From Marinomonas sp. MED121 (GTDB taxonomy: Bacteria > Pseudomonadota > Gammaproteobacteria > Pseudomonadales > Marinomonadaceae): a stretch of DNA of 64,000 nucleotides. The stretch is from positions 795,079 through 859,078 of the forward strand of contig NZ_CH672429.1 of the NCBI RefSeq assembly GCF_000153025.1. Reading direction: 5' to 3'. Position numbers and translations under genes: made by a program. Numbering within the stretch: position 1 is the first letter of the stretch; each line of letters starts with the position of its first letter. Below, piece by piece: positions 27,969 to 36,622 of this stretch. Under the pieces are notes generated by a model, which saw only the letters and a list, made by a program, of their open reading frames with translations, was not told where the DNA came from and ran no database searches.

Positions 27969-28523
27969 TCAATAGCCCACAGATTCTACGCTTTTTGTAT
28001 AAGAAGGATACAAGTGAGCGAAAAAACACTTTTTATTTTCATTATTTTTTATCAATAACCTAATGCTTGAAGCGACTATTTCAAGTAACTCACTCGATTT
28101 TGTCATTGTGTACTCAAGGAGACCTGTAAACTCGTCTTTTTGCTCACTTTTAATACTAAAGCCTTGCCCTAAATAAAATAGAATACTTGTCTGATTCTCT
28201 TGATACACAGACAAACTCAAACTATCTCTTTGCTTTAATGCATGGACAATAAGCTGCTGCCCGATACCTTTACCTTGAGACGCTATTGCAACAAAAATTG
28301 CGGCTAGCTGATCATCATTGAGAGAGTAAAAAGCAACTATTTTAGCATTCTCTTCATAAACATAAGTTTCTGAGTTAGGAAGATAAATATCTCGCATCGC
28401 CTCGACTTGAGAATGCCATACTTGCTCGTCAACAAAGCTATGAGCCTTGATAGAAGCCGTGAGCCATATATCAACTAGTTCTGAGATATCACTTGGAGTA
28501 ACAGGTCTAATCATTTTATTCAC
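27969..28523 (-). CDS. GNAT family N-acetyltransferase with C-terminal extension
   Basis: A 184-residue protein. Residues 1-145 form a GNAT domain, with acetyl-CoA binding motif A FVAIASQGKGIGQQLIVHAL (about 97-116) and motif B SLSVYQENQTSILFY. It resembles the YiaC/PhnO-like small acetyltransferases. The last 40 residues go beyond the normal domain end at EYTM, are Ser/Lys rich and have no recognised match. Loss of an original stop is possible. It lies 36 bp upstream of the LysE exporter gene. The substrate is unknown. Confidence 0.8.
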   Translation of the reverse strand: MNKMIRPVTPSDISELVDIWLTASIKAHSFVDEQVWHSQVEAMRDIYLPNSETYVYEENAKIVAFYSLNDDQLAAIFVAIASQGKGIGQQLIVHALKQRDSLSLSVYQENQTSILFYLGQGFSIKSEQKDEFTGLLEYTMTKSSELLEIVASSIRLLIKNNENKKCFFAHLYPSYTKSVESVGY

Positions 28524-28651
28524 TATTTTCTTCGCCAGTTTTCGTTAAAGCCATTTGAGTCTGGCCATTTATTGTTAGGCATAGTGACAAGATTAAGCGA
28601 GATTTGATTGAAGATTTGCGGCAGTTTCATCGTGTTGTTTCATATTTTAAA

Positions 28652-28680
28652 AGACAAAAAACCCCAGACAAGCTGAGGTT
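28652..28680 (-). terminator. Rho-independent terminator of ohr
   Basis: An 8-bp stem (28660-28667 with 28673-28680, one G-U pair) has a 5-nt loop. On the minus strand it runs into TTTTGTCTTTT. A second small hairpin (ggttcattttgaacc) lies between it and the ohr stop. Confidence 0.75.
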
Positions 28681-28724
28681 CTCTAAACTTTCTACAGGTT
28701 CAAAATGAACCTAGAGAGTTTGCT

Positions 28725-29150
28725 TTAAGCAACGCTTACATCAACATTGATGTTACCGCGAGTGGCGTTTGAGTAGGGGCAAACCACGTGCGCTTTTGCA
28801 ACTAGGCTAGTGGCGGTTTCTTTATCTAGGCCAGGGATAGAAACACTGATCGCTGCTTCAATACCAAACCCTGTTGGGATAGGGCCAATACCCACACTTG
28901 CAGAAACTTTGGTGTCATCAGGAATCGCGACTTTTTCTAGGCCTGCAACATACTTAAGCGCACCTAGGAAACAAGCAGAATAACCTGCTGCAAACATTTG
29001 CTCTGGATTAGTCCCGTCGCCACCAGCACCACCGAGCTCTTTTGGCGTAGATAATACAACATCCAGTTTGCCGTCATCAGATTGAGCCAGACCTTCACGA
29101 CCACCTGTTGCACTTGCGTATGCGGTATACACTGCTTTTTCTAATTTCAT
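28725..29150 (-). CDS. ohr: Organic hydroperoxide resistance protein (Ohr/OsmC family)
   Basis: A 141-residue thiol peroxidase that reduces organic hydroperoxides. The catalytic pair is Cys60 in [11 protein letters not shown] and Cys124 in [13 protein letters not shown]. The N-terminal [13 protein letters not shown] is typical of Ohr rather than OsmC, with Arg18 the partner of the active site. The length is standard. The regulator gene ohrR lies upstream on the same strand. Both genes are preceded by the same near-palindromic site (29210-29225 and 29831-29846). Confidence 0.95.
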   Translation of the reverse strand: MKLEKAVYTAYASATGGREGLAQSDDGKLDVVLSTPKELGGAGGDGTNPEQMFAAGYSACFLGALKYVAGLEKVAIPDDTKVSASVGIGPIPTGFGIEAAISVSIPGLDKETATSLVAKAHVVCPYSNATRGNINVDVSVA

Positions 29151-29209
29151 GGTTTTATCCTCTATTTTGATTAATTAACGTCATTTATATTTAAAAGTAG
29201 CCAACTATT

Positions 29210-29225
29210 AAATAGCGCACTACTT
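29210..29225. promoter_or_regulatory. Putative OhrR operator upstream of ohr
   Basis: AAATAGCGCACTACTT is a near-palindrome 59-75 bp before the ohr start. The core ATAGCGCACTA recurs upstream of ohrR, which suggests that one regulator binds both. Confidence 0.6.
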
Positions 29226-29303
29226 TTGTATTTTTAAAAAAAGAAGTTTTTACTTCTTCCTTAGCTTTTATCTCAAAGATTTAGTCATACTGACTTAGAG
29301 GTA

Positions 29304-29759
29304 TTACATATTTTTCAATAGGTTATCTCTTAGCTTTTCTAACTTGTCTTTGGTTTCTTTAAACTCTGTCATATCCATGTTGGCGGCACACTTGGCTTTT
29401 TCCATTATGCTGGCAACCTTAGCTTCCATCTCTTTTGCATTTTGCGTTAGAGAGACGATGACACTTCGCTCATCTTGTAAAGCACGCTTTCTTGTCACTA
29501 AATCACTGGCTTCCATGCGCTTTAATAAGGGAGTCAGTGTGGCAGAATCTAAATACAAGCGCTCGCCAATGGCATTTACCGCCTGCTCGTCTTGCTCCCA
29601 CAAAGTCACTAAAACCAGATACTGAGAGTAAGTAATATCTAATGGTTTAAGCAGCTTGCGGTACAGCTTATTCATTGCCAATGAGGTTGAATAAAGTGAA
29701 AAGCACAATAAGTCATCAAGCTCAGGAGCGGACGCTTTTATTGAAGTTTCATCTTTCAC
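29304..29759 (-). CDS. ohrR: MarR-type organic peroxide sensor OhrR
   Basis: A 151-residue winged-HTH repressor. The redox-sensing Cys of the OhrR family is present at residue 19 (LDDLLCFSLYSTS), followed by the family LAMNKLYRKLL and the HTH LYLDSATLTPLLKRM. Oxidation of this Cys releases DNA in characterised homologues. It lies 153 bp upstream of ohr with its own promoter region, and a copy of the shared palindrome is present there, implying autoregulation. Confidence 0.93.
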   Translation of the reverse strand: MKDETSIKASAPELDDLLCFSLYSTSLAMNKLYRKLLKPLDITYSQYLVLVTLWEQDEQAVNAIGERLYLDSATLTPLLKRMEASDLVTRKRALQDERSVIVSLTQNAKEMEAKVASIMEKAKCAANMDMTEFKETKDKLEKLRDNLLKNM

Positions 29760-29830
29760 TTAAACTCTCTCATTAATAGTTCTTTATAAGGTTTAAAATC
29801 AGCTTATTTATCAAGCTTGTTGTGCAATAT

Positions 29831-29846
29831 ACATAGCGCACTATTT
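29831..29846. promoter_or_regulatory. Putative OhrR operator upstream of ohrR
   Basis: ACATAGCGCACTATTT shares the 11-bp core ATAGCGCACTA with the site before ohr. It lies about 72-87 bp from the ohrR start codon. Confidence 0.6.
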
Positions 29847-29887
29847 AAAATCAAGTCTTGTGTGACGTTTTTTAATAAGGCGCCCTT

Positions 29888-30337
29888 TCACTTATTAGGA
29901 GGAGTCTCTGATTGCTCCCATAATACGGGGCCACTGGCTTCTTCTCCCAGTTTGTCATCTGGGTTACGAAGTTTACACTGGGTCATAGAAAGGCAACCAC
30001 AACCAATACAGCTATCTAGCTCATTTCTTAATGCCTGTAACTTTGCAATCTTGCTATCTAGGGCAGCTTGCCAAGCATTGGCCATATCCTGCCATTCAGA
30101 CTTGCTCGGAGCATGATCTGAAGGTAAATGATCCATGGCTTCTTTTATTTCAGATAGGCTCATCCCGAGCATTTGCGCTGTTTTAATCACAGCGATACGG
30201 CGTAAAACATTTCTATCGTAGCGTCTTTGATTACCTGTATTGCGCCAGCTTTTAAGCAGGCCTTTTTCTTCATAAAAGTGCAAGGTGGATACTTTTACAT
30301 CAGCACGCTTTGCTACCTCTCCCACACTTAATGCCAT
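29888..30337 (-). CDS. soxR: Redox-sensitive MerR-family activator SoxR
   Basis: A 149-residue regulator. The N-terminal MerR HTH begins LSVGEVAKRADVKVSTLHFY, followed by a dimerisation helix. The [2Fe-2S] ligands Cys110, Cys113, Cys115 and Cys121 (CIGCGC, then TQC) have the CX2CXCX5C spacing of SoxR. It senses redox-cycling compounds. No soxS is adjacent; in non-enteric bacteria SoxR acts directly on exporters or oxidoreductases. It lies near ohr/ohrR and forms an oxidative-stress neighbourhood. Confidence 0.93.
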   Translation of the reverse strand: MALSVGEVAKRADVKVSTLHFYEEKGLLKSWRNTGNQRRYDRNVLRRIAVIKTAQMLGMSLSEIKEAMDHLPSDHAPSKSEWQDMANAWQAALDSKIAKLQALRNELDSCIGCGCLSMTQCKLRNPDDKLGEEASGPVLWEQSETPPNK

Positions 30338-30365
30338 AAAGCTTCCCTTTTATTTTTTATGTTTA

Positions 30366-30406
30366 TTTAAAAAGCAAAACACCTGCCCAGGATAAGAAAC
30401 AGGTGT
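30366..30406 (-). terminator. Rho-independent terminator of BCCT gene
   Basis: A 7-bp stem (acacctg 30379-30385 with caggtgt 30400-30406) is followed on the minus strand by TTTGCTTTTT. It lies 64 bp past the transporter stop. Confidence 0.75.
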
Positions 30407-30469
30407 CCGCTTAGACTCTTATTCGCTCACTTTATCTTGCTTAAAACTAAGTGGCTATAAGCGTGTCGT

Positions 30470-32092
30470 TTAAGTAGATTTTAACAAAGTTTCATCCGTA
30501 TCTTGGCTTTCGACTTTGTGGCTTAACAATGCTTTGATCAAGGAAATCGTCATCAGCACCATGATCACAGAGAAAGGCAAAGCACCGATAATCATGGCTG
30601 TTTTAATCACCCCTAAACCACCTGCAATTAATAGTGCGCCGATCAAGGCCGTCAAGAATACGCCCCAAACGATAATATGCGAACGAGGAGTTTGCGCCAT
30701 ACTACCGCCAGCGTTAATGGTATTTACCACCAAAATAGCAGAGTCGGCAGAGGTCACTAAGAAAGTCATCAAAAGTACGACAATCACGGCCGACATTAAT
30801 TTAGCACCCGTTTCTGACAGCAGCACATTCAGTGTTTCATAAATTTGTGCCGAAATATTAGCGCCTAAAATCTTACCTTCTGCTAACCCTGAAAGCTCAA
30901 GATCTAAAGCAGTACCACCGACAAAGGTAAACCAAATAAAGCAGACAAATGATGGGATTAAGGTCGCACTTAATACAAACTCTCTAATGCTTCTTCCTTT
31001 AGAAATACGTGCAAAAAAGATCCCTACCGCCGGCGCATAAGCAATCCACCATGCCCAATAGAAAATTGTCCAACCCGCCTGCCAATCGCCAAGCGCTGTG
31101 CCTTTTTCTTCTACATTGACTGCCATAGAAACAAAGTTAATCAGGTAATCGATTGTACCTTTACCTAGTAACTCTATCGCTAAAAAGCTTGAACCGAAAA
31201 TCAAGAAAAAGAGTAACAGAACACCAGATAAAGACATATTGATATTACTTAGCCACTTTACGCCTTTACCCACACCACTCACTGCTGACAAGGTAGAAAG
31301 TGCCATAACAAACACTAAGGCTACTATCATCGCTGTCATGGTTGGTGCGCCATCACTCATGATCCAATCCGCACCGGTAATATTGTAAACACCTGAAGCA
31401 AATTGGCTAACCCCGTAACCTATGGTGACAGCAATGCCTAAAATGGTCGCTAAAACCGCCGTAATATCGACCACATGCCCAAAAGTACCATTCAGTTTAT
31501 TACCAAATAATGGTGTCAGAACAGATCGTATTGTGAGAGGAAGCCCTTTGTTATAGCCAAAATAAGCTAAGGCTAGACCCACTAGTGCGTATATTCCCCA
31601 AGCAGAAAAGCCCCAATGTAAGAAGCTATAACGATAAACTGATTCTAGAGTTTCACTCTGTTTGGCAGGTACCAAGCCTTGGATAATATCGGGATTATTA
31701 GCAAAGTGATAAATCGGTTCGCCGGTTGAGTAAGTCAGCATGCCCACACCTATGCTGGCACCAAACATCATAGAGATCCAAGAAAAGCGAGAGAACTCAG
31801 GCTTCGACCCCTTGCCACCTAAGGTGATACTACCTACCTTAGGTACCGTAGCTAATGCGATGGCCGTTATGGCAAAAAATGCCATGACATAAATGTAATA
31901 AGTACCAAAGTTTCCAAGTACTAATGCATTAACTTTAGATAGAACCGCTTTGGCTTGATCGGGGAAAACCAATGCCCAAAGCACAAGCACCATGATTAGC
32001 ATTTTAGAGGTTAAGGTCACTACGTGATTAAACCCCTTATAAAAGCCATCTTGGGCCGTGTCTATGACCACCTCGTTTGATTGATTTTTCAT
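30470..32092 (-). CDS. BCCT family betaine/carnitine/choline transporter
   Basis: A 540-residue secondary transporter with twelve helices. The helix-8 tryptophan box (YWAWWIAYAPAVGIFFARIS, about residues 350-370) and the basic loop KGRSIREF are family hallmarks. The SIGVGMLTYSTGEPIYHF segment (helix 3) differs from the GMFMFG type seen in BetP. Neither terminus has the long charged osmosensing tail of BetP, so it is more likely a nutrient importer. It lies 200 bp downstream of the ADP-forming ligase and CaiD-like genes on the same strand, so its substrate is plausibly a quaternary-ammonium compound such as carnitine or crotonobetaine. That assignment is inference. Confidence 0.9.
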   Translation of the reverse strand: MKNQSNEVVIDTAQDGFYKGFNHVVTLTSKMLIMVLVLWALVFPDQAKAVLSKVNALVLGNFGTYYIYVMAFFAITAIALATVPKVGSITLGGKGSKPEFSRFSWISMMFGASIGVGMLTYSTGEPIYHFANNPDIIQGLVPAKQSETLESVYRYSFLHWGFSAWGIYALVGLALAYFGYNKGLPLTIRSVLTPLFGNKLNGTFGHVVDITAVLATILGIAVTIGYGVSQFASGVYNITGADWIMSDGAPTMTAMIVALVFVMALSTLSAVSGVGKGVKWLSNINMSLSGVLLLFFLIFGSSFLAIELLGKGTIDYLINFVSMAVNVEEKGTALGDWQAGWTIFYWAWWIAYAPAVGIFFARISKGRSIREFVLSATLIPSFVCFIWFTFVGGTALDLELSGLAEGKILGANISAQIYETLNVLLSETGAKLMSAVIVVLLMTFLVTSADSAILVVNTINAGGSMAQTPRSHIIVWGVFLTALIGALLIAGGLGVIKTAMIIGALPFSVIMVLMTISLIKALLSHKVESQDTDETLLKST

Positions 32093-32190
32093 ATAAATAC
32101 CTTGTTTTTATTATGTTTTGGTAAGCAGCGCACTCTCCTTTGTGCTTATTCAATCCATCTATCTACTGCTCATTGAACCACTTTCAACAG

Positions 32191-32224
32191 GGTTTTCAGG
32201 CAACAAAAAGTACGCCTGAAAACC
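32191..32224. other. Strong hairpin between acyl-CoA ligase and BCCT genes
   Basis: A perfect 11-bp inverted repeat (ggttttcaggc with gcctgaaaacc) has a 12-nt loop. It has no T tract on either strand. It could be an mRNA processing or stabilising structure inside a caiD-ligase-BCCT transcript, or a weak terminator. Confidence 0.55.
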
Positions 32225-32292
32225 TAAGGTGATCAGTGATAACTAATTCATTTTTTTAGTTAATAATTGAATTAAAAGTTTGCTTAATTCGA

Positions 32293-34407
32293 TTAAGCCG
32301 CGCTCTGTTCAGCATCGACCTCTTTGGCGATAACCAAAGCATCGACAGCAATGCTGCCCTTGTCATTGACTATGATGGGGTTAACATCTATCTCGCTAAT
32401 GTCATCACCAAGATCTGCTGCTAGGTGTGAAAAGTTAGCCAGTTGTTTTGCGAGTTGATTAAGGTCTGCAGCCTTAGCACCACGCACTCCGGCTAATAAG
32501 GGACGAGTTCGTAAACTATCTATCATGGCCATTGCCTCTATTTCATCAAATGGCGCAAGTGAGAAAACTCTGTCTTTTAAGACTTCGATATAAATACCAC
32601 CGCTTCCCACCATGACCATAGGGCCAAATTGCGGATCGTTTACCATGCCAAAGGCAAGCTCTGTGCCTTGACCCACCATAGGTTCAATTGTCACGCGATA
32701 ACCTAAACGATTAGCTAGATCATCATAGGCTTCACTCACTTCAGTGCTAGAGTTGAGGTTAAGCTTCACGCCGCCTACATCTGACTTATGATGAATATGG
32801 GGTTCTGCGGTCTTAAGGACCACTGGGAAAGTCATGGTTTCAACGGCTTTTAGCGTGTCTTCTTGGGTGTGGGCTTCTTGAGGGTTGGCAATACCAATAC
32901 CGTAATCCGCTAATAGATTTAAGCTGTCTGTTTCGCTCATAGGTAAGCCTGTTGCTAAACGAGCATGCCATTTTTCTTTGCGAGCAGGATTACTTATGTT
33001 TTCTGCTGGTGTATGACTATCTGCTTGCTGATCACGATTCGCAAAAAGATTCGCAATTGCCTTCACCGCATTTTCGACACCATTTACAAGCGGGATATCA
33101 TGATCCATCAGGTCTTCAGCAATCCCAGCATTTAGCGCTAGTGAGAAGGTATTCAGCACAATAAAAGGTTTGTTTGAGTACTGTTTTACTTCTTTCGCAA
33201 TTTCAATGAATTCAGGCATATAGATAAATTCATCACGGGCTTCAAATTCAAACACACCCACAGCCACATTTGGATCTTCCATGATGTAACGTACGCTATC
33301 ACGGAAAACTTCCGCATAATCAGGGGTAAAAGGCCCAGCAGCATCCAATGGATTGACCGCTTCTAATCCCAATGGCAACCTTTGCTTGAGCTTATTCATG
33401 GTGTCGTCAGTCAAGTTAGCAAAGGTCAGATCATGCTCTTCAGCAGTATCAACAAATAGCTCCCTTAACCCCCCTGAGTCCCCAATATAACCAAGATCAC
33501 CTGCGCCAAGATCTCCCCCTTGAGACAAAATCTGAGCACACGTCATCAGATCATCAAGTGAATCTGTGGCTATCACGCCGTACTTTTTGAATAGGGCTTC
33601 ATAAGCTGTGTTATTGCCAGCGATAGCACCTGAGTGAGTCGCTGCTAGTTGTGCGCTCACTTCAGTACGGCCAACTTTCGTTACCACAACGGGAATGCCT
33701 TTACGCTTGGCTTTCTCTAATACTTTGACGAAGTTTTCAGGGTTACGAATGGCTTCCATAAAGATGGCTAAGACACGGGTACTTTCTTGCTCTAGGGCGA
33801 AGTCCATATACTCATCAAGGGACGTCGCTATTTCTTGCCCTGCAGATACCACAAGGTTAAAGCGGAAGCGTCTATCATTTGATGTCGGTAGTACAAAGAT
33901 AGAGCCAGAATGAGCAATCAAAGAAATGTGACCCGCTTTACGCTCACCAGGCGATTGAAAACTAATATAGGCATCATTATCAAAGTTGTAATAACCCATG
34001 CAGTTACCGCCACAGATAGGCATATTAGCTTGCTTAGCTTTATAAGAAAGGCGCTCCAGAAGGGTTGGACTCGCTTCTTCTTCGAGTTTGCAATAGTCGA
34101 AGATAGTCACCCCGCCAATATTCAAGCTAATCGCTTCATCAAAAAGCGGCTCCATTCTATGGCTCGCCACACTTAATACAGCCATATCAATCGCTACTGG
34201 GATATCAGATAAGCTAGCGAAACACTTGTGCCCTTCTATCTCATCGTATCTTGGGTTAACGAGAAAAACTTGCCCCTTATAACCACCACTTAGCAGTACC
34301 TTTAGCATGTCATTGCCCACTGTACCTTCTCTTGGAGAAACACCAACAAGGGCAATGGTTTCTGGCTTTAGTAATCGATCTAGATAATGAGTATTTGAAA
34401 GTGTCAT
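32293..34407 (-). CDS. ADP-forming acyl-CoA synthetase (acetate-CoA ligase family)
   Basis: A 704-residue fused NDP-forming ligase. An N-terminal CoA-binding Rossmann domain (about 8-130, LLKPETIALVGVSPREGTVG) is followed by two succinyl-CoA-ligase-like domains. The phospho-His region AATHSGAIAGNN lies near residue 260, and an ATP-grasp domain occupies about 480-690 (FPVVLKTAEPHIHHKSDVGG). Such enzymes couple acyl-CoA and ADP/Pi or, in reverse, activate acids with ATP. It starts 3 bp after the CaiD-like gene, with its ribosome site inside the end of that gene, so the two proteins probably act on the same acyl-CoA. Candidate substrates are carnitine, crotonobetaine or a related 3-hydroxy/2-enoic acid. 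Confidence 0.88.
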   Translation of the reverse strand: MTLSNTHYLDRLLKPETIALVGVSPREGTVGNDMLKVLLSGGYKGQVFLVNPRYDEIEGHKCFASLSDIPVAIDMAVLSVASHRMEPLFDEAISLNIGGVTIFDYCKLEEEASPTLLERLSYKAKQANMPICGGNCMGYYNFDNDAYISFQSPGERKAGHISLIAHSGSIFVLPTSNDRRFRFNLVVSAGQEIATSLDEYMDFALEQESTRVLAIFMEAIRNPENFVKVLEKAKRKGIPVVVTKVGRTEVSAQLAATHSGAIAGNNTAYEALFKKYGVIATDSLDDLMTCAQILSQGGDLGAGDLGYIGDSGGLRELFVDTAEEHDLTFANLTDDTMNKLKQRLPLGLEAVNPLDAAGPFTPDYAEVFRDSVRYIMEDPNVAVGVFEFEARDEFIYMPEFIEIAKEVKQYSNKPFIVLNTFSLALNAGIAEDLMDHDIPLVNGVENAVKAIANLFANRDQQADSHTPAENISNPARKEKWHARLATGLPMSETDSLNLLADYGIGIANPQEAHTQEDTLKAVETMTFPVVLKTAEPHIHHKSDVGGVKLNLNSSTEVSEAYDDLANRLGYRVTIEPMVGQGTELAFGMVNDPQFGPMVMVGSGGIYIEVLKDRVFSLAPFDEIEAMAMIDSLRTRPLLAGVRGAKAADLNQLAKQLANFSHLAADLGDDISEIDVNPIIVNDKGSIAVDALVIAKEVDAEQSAA

Positions 34408-34410
34408 AAG

Positions 34411-35226
34411 TTAGCGTCCTTTATATTCTGGTGGGCGTTTTTCTGAGAAGGCACGGGAGCCTTCGAGGTAGTCTTCTGAGTGCAGCATTTTTTCGAAAAG
34501 AGGCAGGTCACTTTCCTTTTTCCAGGCTTTTCGAGTTTGCACAAAGGTCTCTTCAACGGTCAGAGACACAGATAAGGCCATAATTTCTTTCATGGCTTGT
34601 AAAGGAAGCGGTGCCGCTTCAGCAATTTGAGCCGCCATTTCATGGGCTTTAGCCAAGACTTTATCTGTCTCTAACACTTGGGAAACGAGACCATGATGTT
34701 TGGCTTCTTCCATGCCTAATTTACGGCCTGTCAGAATTAATTCAGATGCTAGGTTGTAAGGCAGGCGCTTAGGTAATTGCTGAATCCCACCACCATCTGG
34801 CAAGAACCCTAACTTGGCTTCAGGCAGCCAAAACTCAACCTCTTTTGCAGCGATAATGACATCAGCGCTGAGTAGCATTTCAAAGCCACCACCAATGGCA
34901 CTACCTGTGACAGCAGCAATGACAGGCTTTTTAAGCCCCCAAAATTCACTCATACCACCAAGACCACCTGGGCCTAAGTCATAATCTGCCGATTCCATTA
35001 ACTCATCACCTTTATCGGCGAATTCCTTTAAATCCCAACCGGCACTAAAGTAGCGACCACCAGCATTGGTAATAATACCGACGTATAACTCATCGTCTTC
35101 TTGTAGACGTTTAAAAGCCTGATAAAGATCTGTGCTAGTCGCAAGATTAATGGCATTTACCGGAGGGCGGTTGAGGGTTATTTCTAACACTCTTCCAATT
35201 TTTTGACAGCTCACTGATTGGGGCAT
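34411..35226 (-). CDS. Enoyl-CoA hydratase/isomerase, CaiD (carnitinyl-CoA dehydratase)-like
   Basis: A 271-residue crotonase-fold protein. The oxyanion-hole segments FSAGWDLKEFADK (about 59-71) and AIGGGFEMLLSADVI (about 109-123) are intact. From memory it matches E. coli CaiD well beyond generic crotonases: FSAGWDLK, a GPGG segment, LPEAKLG, and a C-terminus LHSED-EG-AF-EKR-P-KGR. That suggests reversible hydration of crotonobetainyl-CoA to carnitinyl-CoA or a close analogue. It is the first gene of an operon with the ADP-forming ligase and perhaps the BCCT transporter. No CaiA, CaiB or CaiE gene is present, so the pathway is not the E. coli anaerobic one. Confidence 0.8.
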   Translation of the reverse strand: MPQSVSCQKIGRVLEITLNRPPVNAINLATSTDLYQAFKRLQEDDELYVGIITNAGGRYFSAGWDLKEFADKGDELMESADYDLGPGGLGGMSEFWGLKKPVIAAVTGSAIGGGFEMLLSADVIIAAKEVEFWLPEAKLGFLPDGGGIQQLPKRLPYNLASELILTGRKLGMEEAKHHGLVSQVLETDKVLAKAHEMAAQIAEAAPLPLQAMKEIMALSVSLTVEETFVQTRKAWKKESDLPLFEKMLHSEDYLEGSRAFSEKRPPEYKGR

Positions 35227-35488
35227 AGTGATTTCCTAAGCTGGTTAACTTTACGCACTTGCTCAAGCTTTTTTGAGTATGCTTCTTTTTATGCCCCGAT
35301 TCTGCGCTTATGCTTGAGTCAGTGTAAATTGATTAAAATATGAAAAAAGGTTAAAAAAACTAACCATTAAAAAGCGTAAAAAACCTGCCTAAGCGTTATT
35401 TTTTTAGAAAATAAAGACAAGAAAACAAGGATTAAAGAAGAATCATGAAGGGCAAAAAAGAGGATAAGCGAATACTAATATGGAGCTG

Positions 35489-35523
35489 AATAAGAGGCTA
35501 AAATCTGATTTTAGCCTCTTATT
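35489..35523 (-). terminator. Strong hairpin terminator after LysR gene
   Basis: A perfect 15-bp stem (35489-35503 with 35509-35523) has a 5-nt loop. It lies 3 bp past the LysR stop. The T tract is partly inside the stem. It insulates the CaiD-like operon, whose promoter must lie in 35227-35488; that stretch shows no other feature. Confidence 0.7.
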
Positions 35524-35526
35524 ATT

Positions 35527-36435
35527 TTACTCTTTGACCATAAAGCTTGAGTCTTCACGGATTTTTTGGGCGAGCCAATCGTTAAAAAGTTGTATTTCTG
35601 GCTTAGGGTTTTGCTGTTTAGGGTGAACGCTGTACCAGCTTCCTACCTCCATGACTGAGAAGTCAAAAGGCCTGATAATACGCCCAGTTTCTAAATCTCG
35701 TTTGGCGAAAGACTCCCTCGCCATGACCACAGAGTTCCCTTCATAAATCATTTCTAACGCTTGTAAATAATTATCGACCACAGGTCCTGAATCGATAACA
35801 TGAGGATCAACCCCCGCTTTTTCTAACCAAGTTGGCCAATCATCTGGGGCTAATTCGACTGTGATTAAATCTAACTTGGCCAAGTCTTCTGGTTTATTCA
35901 ATTTGCCTTCTGCCACCAGCTTAGGAGAACAAACAGGGAAGATCTCCATATCAAATAAATAGGTGTAATCTAGGTGAGACCAAGCTTTATCGCCCATTAT
36001 AATGCCCACATCGACATCATCTTTATCAAAATCCACATCCACAAATGAAATGGATATCCGCACTCGAATGTCAGGATATTTTGCCTGAAAATCATTGAGT
36101 TTAGGGATTAGCCAAACCGTTCCAAAAGTCACATAGGTTTGAATGGTTAAGGTTTTTGTCTTGCTAGCAGATTTGAGACTAGCAACGGCTTCAGCAATAT
36201 TGTCAAAGCTATCGTTAATCACAGGGTATAAAAACTCGCCCTGCTTAGTCAGGTTAATAGAACGACCATTACGCTGGAACAAGAAAACATCTAGCTCTTG
36301 CTCTAATTGCTTAATTTGATGGCTGACAGCAGAGTGTGTCACACAAAGCTCATCTGCCGCTTTGCGAAAACTTTTGTTTCGGGCAACTGATTCGAAAACC
36401 CGTAAGGATTTAAGTGAAGGTAATTTTCTATTCAT
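35527..36435 (-). CDS. LysR family regulator (GcvA-like branch)
   Basis: A 302-residue regulator with HTH (ARNKSFRKAADELCVTHSAVSHQI, residues about 18-41) and a periplasmic-binding-like effector domain. It diverges from the 3-hydroxyacyl-CoA dehydrogenase/enoyl-CoA hydratase operon (187 bp between starts) and lies directly upstream of the CaiD-like operon on its own strand. It is the obvious candidate regulator for one or both sets. The divergent position is the stronger argument, for the operon starting at 36623. Confidence 0.9.
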   Translation of the reverse strand: MNRKLPSLKSLRVFESVARNKSFRKAADELCVTHSAVSHQIKQLEQELDVFLFQRNGRSINLTKQGEFLYPVINDSFDNIAEAVASLKSASKTKTLTIQTYVTFGTVWLIPKLNDFQAKYPDIRVRISISFVDVDFDKDDVDVGIIMGDKAWSHLDYTYLFDMEIFPVCSPKLVAEGKLNKPEDLAKLDLITVELAPDDWPTWLEKAGVDPHVIDSGPVVDNYLQALEMIYEGNSVVMARESFAKRDLETGRIIRPFDFSVMEVGSWYSVHPKQQNPKPEIQLFNDWLAQKIREDSSFMVKE

Positions 36436-36622
36436 ACTTAATTCACATCTCTAAAAAGAGTTTTTTAAAAATTAAGCTAAAACTAGACGAATTAAACAAA
36501 AAAATAAACTGGTTAGTTTTTTAGACAGGTCATAAAATTATTTTCAATTTACTCCCTCCTTGAAGATGACCACACTCAGCAAAAAATAATTAGAGCATAA
36601 TTTTTATCTATTGGAGGTATAA

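Noticed and set aside
28574-28580. GTTAGGC, like an integron attC core site, upstream of the GNAT gene
   Set aside because: No partner RYYYAAC core or imperfect palindrome of attC form could be found nearby, and the gene orientation does not fit a cassette.
29817-30116. 99-codon plus-strand frame across soxR
   Set aside because: It overlaps soxR in antisense and has no family features.
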